This document shows, one piece after another, positions 1 through 11,900 of a DNA stretch of 64,000 nt. Source of the stretch: Panopea generosa (Eukaryota > Mollusca > Bivalvia > Adapedonta > Hiatellidae). Under the pieces are notes generated by a model that saw nothing but the letters and a program-made list of their open reading frames with translations, searched no databases and had not been told where the DNA came from. The stretch is from assembly GCA_029582155.1 (NCBI GenBank), contig CM055897.1:13754482-13818481 (forward strand), given 5' to 3'. Position 1 is the stretch's first letter. Every line of letters starts with the position of its first letter. The position numbers and the translations under genes are program-made.

Positions 1-810
1 TAATAAAAAGCGTTTAAACAATATTTTATTCCCAATATGCATGGTAGTCATACATCCTATATGAAATAACTAGTGAAAAGGATTCAGAAGAAAGCTATTA
101 TAATTTCTTATTTCTAAGTATCTCTTTCCTAAAATATAACAAGAGCCATGTTGGACACGGCCAATCCCCCCTGCCGATGCAAATTCTTGTACTGTCCACT
201 TACTGTCAATGCTCTCTGTTATTGTATGCAGTTTCAAAGCATTCACTTCAAAACTTTTCAATGTATGCTCCAAACAAGGGAAATAACAAAGGGGAGTAAT
301 TCTGCAAAGATAGAAGAAAAAGTTATGCTTCCTGCACATTGCACTCCCCCGGACAAAAGTGTTACAGACGGACGGACGGACGCAACGACGGACGCACGCA
401 CTGCACGCACGCACACACACACACACGCACGCACGCACGGGTACGATTACCACCCCCACCCCCATTCGCCTTCGAATAGGGAATAAAAAACAAATAAGAC
501 ACAACACATTGAAGGCAGGAAATCGTATCTTGGTATCTACCTATCTGCCGGTTTGCGTGCAAGCCCGTAATACCCACCCGCCTATTGCGAGCTTGCCTGT
601 CTGCCAGTCCTCCAGCCAGACTTATCATATCATATTAACGAAACTCTACGTACATATCTACACGTAAAAACGGACGTATATACACCTTCCTACATACATA
701 TACATGTATATACTGCATATGTCAGCATGATAATATGCCTATTGTAAAATGTTCAATATTCAGGTATATTATGTAAAATTATATCCAGCACACGAGCTCA
801 TTTAAACAGA
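1..810. other. Flank with simple repeats, no gene seen
   Basis: No exon of the neighbouring mutarotase gene could be recognised here, although its last exon is expected to the left of 1359. Positions about 365-446 hold a simple-sequence block of GGAC/GCAC and CA units. The reading frames on both strands across it are open only because the repeat lacks stop codons. The stretch before it, with an 'aagggaaataac'-like motif at about 278-290, looks like dispersed-repeat DNA. The rest is unassigned. Confidence 0.6.
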
Positions 811-1136
811 TAGTTAGCGTTGGTCTTGTAGTAGAGCGTTTGCCGAATGTCGAAAGACTTGGAAAATGGTACAAGAAACATACTCGCTTGCAATTTTCAC
901 TCAACATTTAAAGAAATTGTCTAGGTCTGATCGGTCTGGTGTCAGTATAAAGTGATTTGGTAAGGAATTATACCATGTGTCTGCAACATGATACTTAGTG
1001 TAGTTTGGCAGCACTCAGGTGGACACCGTCGCGATGTGGCAGAAAAGTTGTTGAAAGCGACGCGAAACACCATACAATGACAACAAAACACCATACAATG
1101 ACAACAAAACACTATACAATGACAACAAAAGAAAAG
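811..1136 (+). mobile_element. tRNA-derived SINE, family A, copy 1
   Basis: A tRNA-like head with an A-box-like 'gtagtagagcgttt' segment is followed by a body that matches the copies at about 8389-8702 and 10966-11257 in opposite orientation. A shared landmark is 'accatgtgtctgc' followed by 'catgatact'. The 3' end carries three tandem copies of a 21-bp unit (1067-1129, 'acaccatacaatgacaacaaa'), a typical SINE tail. The B box is poorly preserved. Transcription would have used an internal RNA polymerase III promoter and a partner LINE for mobility, as known for SINEs. Confidence 0.7.
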
Positions 1137-1164
1137 TAAAATATAGACACACATCAACAATTGT

Positions 1165-1338
1165 TTTGTCGTCATATATCAGTACCAGTGGTAGAGTACC
1201 GAACCAAGGATCGGAGAGTCGTGGGTTCGATTCTCCTACACGCCAATGTGTTATGTCCTTGAGCAAAACACTTTGACTACATATTCTTGGTACTGGTTCT
1301 ACCCAAGAAGCCCCTGAGCGTGATGTGTCTTAGTTCAA
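1165..1338 (+). mobile_element. tRNA-derived SINE, family D, copy 1
   Basis: The tRNA-like head reads 'cagtggtagagtaccg' (A box) and 'gtgggttcgattctc' (B box, about 1220-1234). It is followed by 'gtccttgagcaaaacact' and by a central core 'ggtactggttctaccc' at about 1289-1304 that is shared with families B and C. The copy at about 56630-56790 is a relative with a damaged B box. It lies just 3' of mutarotase exon 7 (minus strand) and directly after SINE family A copy 1. Confidence 0.7.
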
Positions 1339-1358
1339 AACAACTGTCAAAATCTTAC

Positions 1359-1542
1359 ATGATTCACGGCATCCGGATAGCCCTGTGGCATGAACAACAG
1401 TCCACCACTTTTGATGTATACAGTCTCGTCCTTACACACGGAATCCTTTAACAGGAAGTCCAGATAGAAGCAGCTGTATGGTATAACGACCGGCTGTGTA
1501 GAGTATACTTCAAGGTAACGCTGTGATGCCGGATGTACGGCC
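1359..1542 (-). CDS. GALM-like exon 7; catalytic Glu position is Met
   Basis: The acceptor CCTTCAG precedes 1542 and the donor GTAAGA follows 1359. It encodes AVHPASQRYLEVYSTQP, then KSGGLLFMPQGYPDAVNH. The codon at 1391-1389 is ATG, where the family has the catalytic base Glu before 'TQNWPDAVN'. If the donor is not used the frame stops five codons later, so a very short alternative C-terminus (HVRF) is possible. The first 41 bases of this exon-intron boundary resemble the unit of the neighbouring 54-bp satellite. Confidence 0.88.
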
Positions 1543-1569
1543 CTGAAGGTGGATAACATTTAAATTAAT

Positions 1570-1600
<31 letters not shown>

Positions 1601-4600
1601 TGTGTTGAGTAAAATGAAATAACGCTATCATGCCGGGTGAACGACCCTGATATGTGGTAAGTTTACTGTCATATAACGCTATTATGCCATGTGCACGGCC
1701 CTGCTATGTGTTAAGTAAACTGTCATGTAACGCTATTATGCCGTGTGCATAGGGCCTACCTGTTAAGTCTCACGGTTTCGCCGTGAGTCTCACGATTTTG
1801 GCAATGATATCACGGTCTCACGCTGACTATGTAATTTCTCACGCATTTCATTTAAACGAAATAAACGAAAATTTCACGAAAATAAATATATTTACTATAA
1901 TACATAATAATCGTTACCCGGTGTCATTGTAAACATCATGGCGTCGTCTGCTAGTGCTAGTAGCAATAGAACTATCTTGAAGGTATCGTTAAGCTTTTCT
2001 GACTACTAAATAGGTTGTGTTGTTTGTAAAAAAAATAATTCCCTAGCATCACATCACAGCGTTGATGTAGCTGAATTACTGTATTTATTACACCAAAATT
2101 TGAAAATAAATCATACAAATTTAATGAAAATGTTGGTAAATAATTGACTAAAACTGTTGTAGAAAACACCCCAGAACACACTACAGACGATCAAGGAATC
2201 AACTTTTTTTTTCATGGGGGGGGGGGGGGGTGCATACCCCCGAAAAAACCCTAGAATTTTTTCTCACTCTAAGGTTCATTCAAGCCTTGTCAGCTATGCG
2301 TGTGCACGGCCCTGTTATGTATTATGTATACTGTCATTTAACGTTATTATGCCGTGTGCACGGCCCTGCTATGTGTTAAGTATACTGTCATGTAACGCTA
2401 TTTTGCCGTGTGCACGGCCCTGCTATGTGTTAAGTATACTGTCATGTAACGCTATTATGCGTCGTGCACGGCCCTGCTATGTAACCTATTAAGTATACTG
2501 TTGTGTAATGCTATTATGCCGTGTGCACGGCCCTGCTTTTTGTTAAATACATGTCATGTAACGCTATTTTGCCGTGTGCACGGCCCTGCTATGTGTTAAG
2601 TATACTGTCATGTAACGCTATTATGCCGTGTGCACGGCCCTGCTTTTTGTTAAATACATGTCATGTAACGCTATTTTGCCGTGTGCACGGCCCTGCTATG
2701 TGTTAAGTATACTGTCATGTAATGCTATTATGCGTCGTGCACGGCCCTGCTTTGTATTAAGTATACTGTCATTTAACGCTGTTATGTCGTGTGCACGGCC
2801 CTGCTATATAATAAGTATACTGTCATTTAACGCTAGTATGCCGTGTGCACGGCCCTGCTATGTATTAAGTATACTGTCATTTAACGCTATTTTGCCGTGT
2901 GCACGGCCCTGCTATGTGTTGAATATACTGTCATGTAATGGTATTATACCGTGTGCACGGCCCTGCTATGTATTAAGTTTACAGTCATGTAACGCTATTT
3001 TGCTGTGTGCACGGCCCTGCTTTGTATTAAGTTTACTGTCATTTAACGTTATTATGCCATGTGCACGGCCCTGCTATGTGTTAAGTATACTGTCATGTAA
3101 CGCTATTTTGCCGTGTGCACGGCCCTGCTATGTGTTAAGTATACTGTCATGTAACGCTATTATGCATCGTGCACGGCCCTGCTTTGTGTTAAGTATACTG
3201 TCATTTAACGCTATTATGCTGTGTGCACAGCCCTGCTATGTGTTAAGTATACTGTCATGTAATGGTATTTTGCCATGTGCACGGCCCTGCTATGTGTTAA
3301 GTATACTGTCATGTAACGCTATTATGCATTGTGCACGGCCCTGTGCACTGCCCTCTTGTTGGATAATATTAAATGATCATATGTGTTGAATATAGGTCCA
3401 TTAAACGCTTTGCTGACGGTTGTGCAAACCAAATATTTTGATATTAATGAGTAAATTAAAAACATTATTATAACAATATTTACATTTGTATCTATTTTGA
3501 ATGTGTGCATGCTAATAAACAAGGGAATACTGCTTCAATTTTTTCAAATATGTAAAAAATATGATGGAGCTACCTGGCCACCAGTTTTTTGTCCCCCTCC
3601 TTCCCGTTAAGTACCATAGCCATGTGTAAACCATCTCCACCGGGTGTCTTGTCTAACATCGTATCCAGCTTGACTTCGTTCTGCAAATCCAAAACGGTTC
3701 CCTCAACACTCGATATAGTACCTGTTACAACATGTACACGTTTAATTGTTAAATCAAAGTATCGTAAACAGTTCAAAAACATGTCTGTATATGAAGATAA
3801 AAATATATATCGGATATTTTAAGAGTTATAAGTATAGTAGCAGACAGCAAACGGGTATAAAACATTTATAAAACGTGCATTTTATAATATGTTCGTGCAC
3901 ATAAACAATGAAATACACTTGTCATAGTAAAACAACAAATATATCAGTGCAAGAGGTTATACATTATTGATCGGCTGTTATAACAGTTGATTTACACTTG
4001 ATATTGTTTTCCCAAGTTAATACAATATAGTGTTTCCCTAGACATCATCTGTTTGTCTAAGAAAAACGGAATCAATATCGATCGCTGATTGAATTATCGA
4101 CTTGTTTCATTGACAGCCCGCATCAGGTCAAATCAGGTCATTATGATGATCGGTATGCAAGGCCTCAGTTCCTCGTTTTACCCCGTCTTACCTGGCCCAA
4201 TAAGCTTAGTCGGTAGCGCGTCGTTAGTTCGAATTCCATTTCGGCAACAGTCTCCGTGGTGATTGATATACGACATTGTGTCTGATTATCATTCGTTTCT
4301 CACCGCTGATTCAAGTGGAAAAGTTATTAGTTAATTAAAGAGATGGGGTGTGCTCGAGTTCTAGTTAACTTGCTAGGATCTCAAAGTTCTCAGGGAAATA
4401 AGCGAAATGAGAACGCATGATATTTCAACATTGCGTCAACATTCTCTTGTATCATTATTATTTACAACGATGTTTAGGTCCTAAGCGATCAAATGGTCTA
4501 GACGCTGTATTACAATCACTTAACTAATCACTGATTGGTACGAACCCAGCTCGATACATATATGTTATATTAGGAATCCTTTCAATACCTTGCGACAGGG

Positions 4601-5844
4601 TGGTGTTTCACTCCAGTACTATTCTGCATATATATTCTACTATTGAAAATGAATGCCTGTTCATATTAATCATATGTTCATACACGTATTGTATATGAGC
4701 ATATGTCCATATTAAGTACACTTATCATATCTTCACAATACACATGTTTATGTTATATATATATTTTGTATAGTCACTACAAACATTGACAATATGAGTA
4801 TATGAACAATGTGAATACACAGGAGATATAACCATATACATTTTATGTGAAAACATGCAATTTGAACGTTTTAATGTAGAAAATAAATATATAATGCGAA
4901 TAAATGTTATGTACAAATATGTGAACACATCTTATGTGTAAATATACAATATGAACAAATGTAATGTAAAAATATACATGGTGAACATATGCAATGTTCC
5001 AATATACAATGGGGAAATATGCAAAATAAACACATGCAATGTTCAAATATATAATGTGAACACATGTAATGTTCAAATATACAATACGAACTCATGTGAT
5101 GTGTAATTATACAATGCGAACTCGTGTAATGTGTAAATATACAATATGAACTCACTGTAATGAGAAAATACCCAATGTGAACTCATGTAATATGAAGATA
5201 TGCAATGTGAACACATCAAATGTGAAAATATGCAATGTGAACATATACAATAGGAATATATGTGATACGAATATACACAAAAATACACAATATGTACATG
5301 TGCAATGTGAAAATATAAAATGTTAACATAAACAAGTTCAGCGTCAGTAGGAACTAGAGAACAATCAGTTCAAATTGTTATATATGAATATTTCTTATAT
5401 AAATAAGTAGAAGATAACAATATCAGAATATAAAAGTCTAAAAATTAATTAAGAAATTATATAAAACATAAATGTTGGTTACAATAAGCCAATGATTTCT
5501 TTCAAGAGATTTGTTTTAAGTGGTTTGTAAGAATTCAGGTTTTTTCTATAAGGGAGAAGTGCATGTACCTGTCGGAATAAATTTCGTGTTGAAATCCAGC
5601 TCCTTCGACGCATTTACACTAACCACGTGATCTCCAATATATCCTGCAGCCTGGAAATGAAATAATACTGAACACTATCCCCTGTAATCAGATTTTAATT
5701 ATAGATACGAGTATATCATATTGGGAGTATTATTTACTTGTTGAAACAAGTGTGTGTTAATGAAAGTTAAGGGATGTTGTCTTAAAACAATTTTAGAAAA
5801 GATAAACATAACAAACATCGACGATTTAGCAAGTTAGACATATA

Positions 5845-5923
<79 letters not shown>

Positions 5924-8900
5924 TATACTATATACTATATGAAGGGAGATAATTAAATTCACAACAACGGAATTTACGCGTTTTTGGGATCTTTTCAGAT
6001 GCTCATTCACAGTGCATGATATATATATGGGGATAATTATTTGTGAATAACCAAGACATAAATGTACAGATCAGACTACGGCGCAAGTGCACCTAGCTAC
6101 AATGCAATTCATAGATACAATATCAAGGCATCTGCCAAACCAAAACATTTGGTGTCAACCATGGCTTATAGACTATGGAATTGCATGCAACACATCTGGA
6201 CAGTGTGGACAAATTTACATACATGAAGTGACAGTTTTATATGAGTAGGATCCAGTTAAGGATTCATGACTACTCAAATGCTATATAAAGGACAGGTTTA
6301 TAAACCCGTTGGATCATATAGATACAGTGAATTCATATATATTTAATTTTCATAAAGGGGGATAAGTAATTTCACAACAAAAGAATTTACAATTTTTGGG
6401 ATCTTTTCAGATGCTCATTCACAATGCATGATATATATAGGGGGATACTTATTTGTGAATAACCAATACATAAATGTACAGACCAGACTATATATATATG
6501 CTAAGGTAAATCTTTTGCGAAAAGCATACATAACGATTTATCTTTCGGTATATTTTCAATGTTTAACAAGAGACACTTATAGTCATTGTTAACCTATCAG
6601 TAACGCAAATGCCATTTTTTATAGTAAGAATATTCACATTTTAAAATACTCTTTATTATAATTCACTGGCTGTTTCTCATAGACTGCTCTCAAATATGTG
6701 CTGAATCAAGCCATTGACACACATCACGTGTCCATTTATCAATTAGAATTGGACAATTTTGATATATTGAAACAGCAGGACAATTTTGATGACACGATGG
6801 AAATTACACCGATTGCTACAATATACCCACTGATTAAAGTGGATGCAATTTGTAACCTGACACCCGTTTATCTTCATTATATAGGATCACGCGTTATTGC
6901 CATACAACATTTGTGATAGTTGAAGGGTGCACGCTTTATTGTCATACAACATTTGTGATAGTTGAAGGGTGCACGCGTTATTGTCATACAACATTTGTGA
7001 TAGTTAAAGGGTGCACGCGAGATTGTCATACAACATTAGTGATATATAAAGGGTTGCGGACATAACGTTCTGTTACATCTTCTATGTTTGTTAGAATAAT
7101 CATTTTATGCCATCGAGCGATAACAGCGATAACGTTGACCAGTTAACCTAGCCACTTATTCGTTAACCAGTACTCGAAAACGCCCTCATTGTCAAGTAAT
7201 TGATACTTTTCCCATTTGAATCAGACAAACGTGACAATGAGACATAATGTCGTATATCTATCACGTATATGTACATGGGAGGGGATATATTATGTGTAGA
7301 TTGAACAATACGTGGCCAAAAAGAATGCATTTTATGATTCAAAGGCTATAATAACCCAGTTGATTTCAGATTTGGCTGTTTCAACATTGATTAAATGATA
7401 CGGTAAACATTTTATGTGTGGGATTTGTTCAACTGTTGTTTATGTTACTAAAACAGCAGTAATTGTTAAATATTCATTTTATTTCGTAAATAGACCTGAT
7501 AATGAAAAACTATTTTTCAATGCTCTCATATTTGACCTTTTGCTACAATTAGTTAGGTTACATTTTGACGCTGATGACTTGTTGTTTTGCTTGAAAGCGC
7601 TGAACAAGGATATAGATGTAAAACTAAACTCTTAATAATCAAAACATTTATTAAAATGAAATACTTTTCTATTTAATATAAGGAGGATTTACACTATTAA
7701 CTGTTTTTCAATATATATTTTTAAGTGGACTATGATTAAAATAATTTATCCTTGGAAAATGACTAGTGACCCACTGAAGTAAACTATTAATCTTAACTTC
7801 GTCTCGGTCAATAGTTTCCTGCTTTGGGTCAATTATCATTTTCCTTGGATAATTAATTCTAACCATCGACCACTTAAAATTTGGATTGTTGCATACTACT
7901 GGAAGATAGCAGCATTTTTTTTAATAAACATTTTGACAGGTGACATATCATACCTAGTTGTACATTTATTGATAGAAATGAGTACTTACATGGCCAGCTA
8001 AATTAACCATGAAATGATTTGACAGGTCGATAGGCGTTGGTTTATTTGTAGTAGCTTTATAATCAATCATCAAACCATGTTCATCCGTCAGCTCATACGT
8101 CACTGTGATGATGACGTCACCAGGAAATCCCTCCGCACCATCAACATCGGTATATGATAACACAAGTTTGGTGCCATCGATCGACCAATCAAAGTAGCGC
8201 TAGTAAATCAAAGTTAAATTGCTTTGAAATATTTCATTGTTTTCGTTTTGAATAATTTGATGAAATATCGTTTAAAATCTATACAAATTTCTATGTTAAT
8301 AAGCTCAGTCTGACTTTTATTTTAGCAATTTATTACCATTGTATTAAACATACTCTAGAGTGCGATGTCTCTCTTACTCTTCCTTTGTGTTGTTTGTATG
8401 TATGGTGTTTAGAATCGCTTTCACCAATGTTTCAGCTATATCGACAGTAGTCTACTTGAGACAATATTCTAGGCGCTGCCATACTAGAGTATCATGCTGC
8501 AGACATATTGCACTGATACCCCATCCAGTCATATTATACTGACACCTGATCGACCAGACCTAGAACTATCCTCGAAATGCTGAGCGCCAAACATGGAAGC
8601 TTCTAGTATTTTTTCAAGTAATTGATATGACCCGGTCTTGGATCGAACCCAGTACCGTCCATATTCGAGACGGACCCTGTACCACAAGGCCACCGCTGTA
8701 CTGTTCCTTTAATTTACTAAATTTTTGATAATAATTTTATTTACCCTGGTGAGTCCAACAAATCCTCCGTGACACATGTTGTTACCGAGGGGATCATTTT
8801 TAGAAACGTCATATTTGACCCCATCCAGGGTAAAGGTTGCACCATCTATTCGATTTGCCACTCGACCACATATGGCACCCATAAACGCTGGGTTGGTTTT

Positions 8901-11900
8901 ATAACCTACAAGTAAATGTAGCTGTACTACGATTTGTAATGAAAACACCATCAGGAGACGTAGTACTCAAAGGCCACACCCACATCATCACAGCATAAAT
9001 AATCACTATATAGAATAATCATACTACATACGGTCATTAGAAAAACATGCCACTACTAAGAAACTTAAATCTGCTTAACGGATGCGTCCAACCTCGCTCT
9101 TACATCGTCGTCACATCACAACACGAAACAGTGTTAATAACAGTATCCCACACGTCTACTATGTTACACATACGGAAGTGTATGGTGCAAAAAAAGACAT
9201 GCTCAGGAAACATAATCCTCCAGAAATCGATTTAAACATAAACATATTTTATTGCTTGATGAAAATAATCTTATTTGGTGGAATTGGCAATACAATTGTC
9301 ATGGATATAATGTTTTAAGCCAATTATGACTCAAAATACCTTCAAATGTGTCATATCCTAAATTGACATCCACTACGTTACCATCTTTATCTGGAACTAA
9401 TATGTCTTTTATCACACATCCAAAGTTGAGGATGCGAACGGAAATTTGGCCTGCTTTCAGCGTAAATCTGTAAGAGAATGGAAATAAGTATCATGTTTAT
9501 TAGATTGTTCGCTACTAGTGTAATCTGTCTTTGTGAATCCCTGGAGGCTTTGCATAGCATCTGTGTAGGACACAGATGGGTAGCAAAACATCTGTGTAAG
9601 ACACAGATGGGTATACATATACTATGATATATGTCGACTGCAAGCTTCATTATTCATAGCGTTATCACGGAAAAAGTAGTTATAGGAAGTTAAGTAAAGA
9701 AGAAGTAACATATTTGTTATCTGTAGAACAGACCAAGCTCTCCCAATTAGATCCGTTAAACAGCAATGAGTATTAGGATGTTGATTGGTCAGTTGATTCA
9801 GGGAAAATTTGGATGACGTCACAGTTTATTAAGTGTTCAATAGATAGGAATAGTGGGATATGCATGACATTCCCTGCTTTTTGTATACGGGGTTAATATA
9901 CTTGATTCGGGAGATATCATGTTCTAAATATAGATTTACATGTTTGCCTTTGTAGAAAAGGTGGGTAATTGAAATAAATTAAAACAGTATTGTTTATTGA
10001 AAGAGAAAATTTGTATAATAGTAAATTAGTTACATTGAAATCAAAATTTATAATTAATAAGCAAACCCAAGTAAACTTTATTAAGTAAATATTGGGGAAT
10101 GGAAGTTACTACAGCCATGCCACATTGTGATATATACTAAATTCTGTAAAAGATTTCTGGGAGTCAAAACATTGACAAAACTCGATTTGTACGGTAAACT
10201 GGGCAGAGTCCCACTAACCATAGCAAGAAAAGTGTGTATTCTTAAAACCTGGTTATAATATTAAAACTAGACAATACTAAGTAAACTAAAAACGTTTGTA
10301 TTATGTTAAAAATTATGTTAACAGTAACTTCAACAACACCAATTAGGCAAGCCAAACGAAAAAACTTGATAACATCGGTTTACATTTGAATAAAAACCAC
10401 TTTGAGATATGCATACCTGATTTAATTAAAGAACGTTTATCAAGACTTATATATTTTAGTTAATTGACTAAACAGGAAAACCAGCAATATGTTGATCACA
10501 AGTCTAAGTCTACATATTGTAGTTGGTTGGTGAGATTAGATTAAAGTAAGTGCCAACCACATGTCAAACCGAGTATGAGGAGTTGACCAGGTATCAGAAA
10601 TATAATCAGTTAATGGCGTTAAATTCCAACTCCACAAACAGCAGGCGATACATGGGATATCCAGTTTACTCTAAAAGACTTTAGAATAAATCTGCCGGAG
10701 TAGATCTTCTCTCCTCAGCAAGTAACGATCAACTTTCTCGTTTAAAATATTTGGACCGAGCTAGGCTCGAATACATGACCACAGCGGTGAGATTGAAGCA
10801 TTCTATTCATACAACCCAATCGCACTCGAAGAACTCTAAAATCAGCAATATATCGACCATAAGTCAAAGCCTACATATTGACGATAGCTTGTGGGTTTGT
10901 GACACATTGTTTGGTATAATACACAGAGTTAGATACACATGTTTCGTTTCTAAGATTCACATGAACTTATCTAATCATTGTGTTTAGCGTCGCTATCAAC
11001 ATTTTAGTCATAGCGCGACAGTGTCTACTTGAGACAGTATCTGAGCGCTAGTCACACTTGAGTATCATGCCGCAGACACATGGTATGATACCACACCCAG
11101 TCACCGGGCTTATCAGACCTTGAACTAATCTCAAAATGTCAAAGTCCGATCAAAGAAACTTGAGTATTATCTTTAAAGTCTTTAGTATGACCTGACCGGG
11201 GATCGGACCCACGACCTTCCACATGCGAAATGCTCTACCACTAGATCATCGCTGTGGTTTTAATCATAGTAAACAATGTATAAAATAGCCCACTATCAAC
11301 GTTGAAAGTGGTTTAGATATATATTTACATCACCTAAATAAAAATGTCTAGGTATTGCATAACACGTCCACAACTTTGATAGTAAGTTAAATCAGTGACT
11401 TAATTACATAGACGGGCAGGCTTAATATCAATTCAACTTTTTCTTATTATCACTTTTGTTGTTTTGAATTTAAATAATTACTGGTTGAAGAACACGAAAC
11501 AATTTTACTATTTTTTTTAACAAACAAAGTAGTTTACTCGTTTTAAGAAAACCATATTAATCATAGAAATAGAAATTTTATGTAGAAAGACTAAAAACAA
11601 GTATCCCAAATAAGCTTATTCCTTACTTTCAAAATGGGCTAAGATGAGAAAATGATCTCACAAAAATAACTATAAACATACATTATTTTAAGGTGAATCA
11701 TTTTTACTATGTGTATATACAACAAATGGAAATCAAAATGAAACTACGTGACTCACTAAATACGTCACAAAATATGTTGCAATTTTAAGCAGGAAATCTA
11801 TTTAAGTCTAACCTAGCCGAGTAGCCCAATTAAGGAAATCTCTTTTCAATATATTATTTTGGTATGTTTAAATAGATATCCTTTTGGCAATCGCGGTCAG

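Noticed and set aside
70-667. Four overlapping open frames near the left edge
   Set aside because: They run through the GGAC/CA simple repeat on both strands and have repeat-like composition (THTHTHAR, VCVCVRAC).
1347-1358. Natural end of the mutarotase at the stop after HVRF
   Set aside because: It would remove the final strands of the fold, and a good donor GTAAGA stands exactly at the phase-0 border. A further exon is more likely, though not seen.
2628-3389. 253-codon frame in the 54-bp array
   Set aside because: It is a perfect 18-residue periodic translation of a satellite whose period is a multiple of three. The strand is opposite to the gene from which the unit seems to come.
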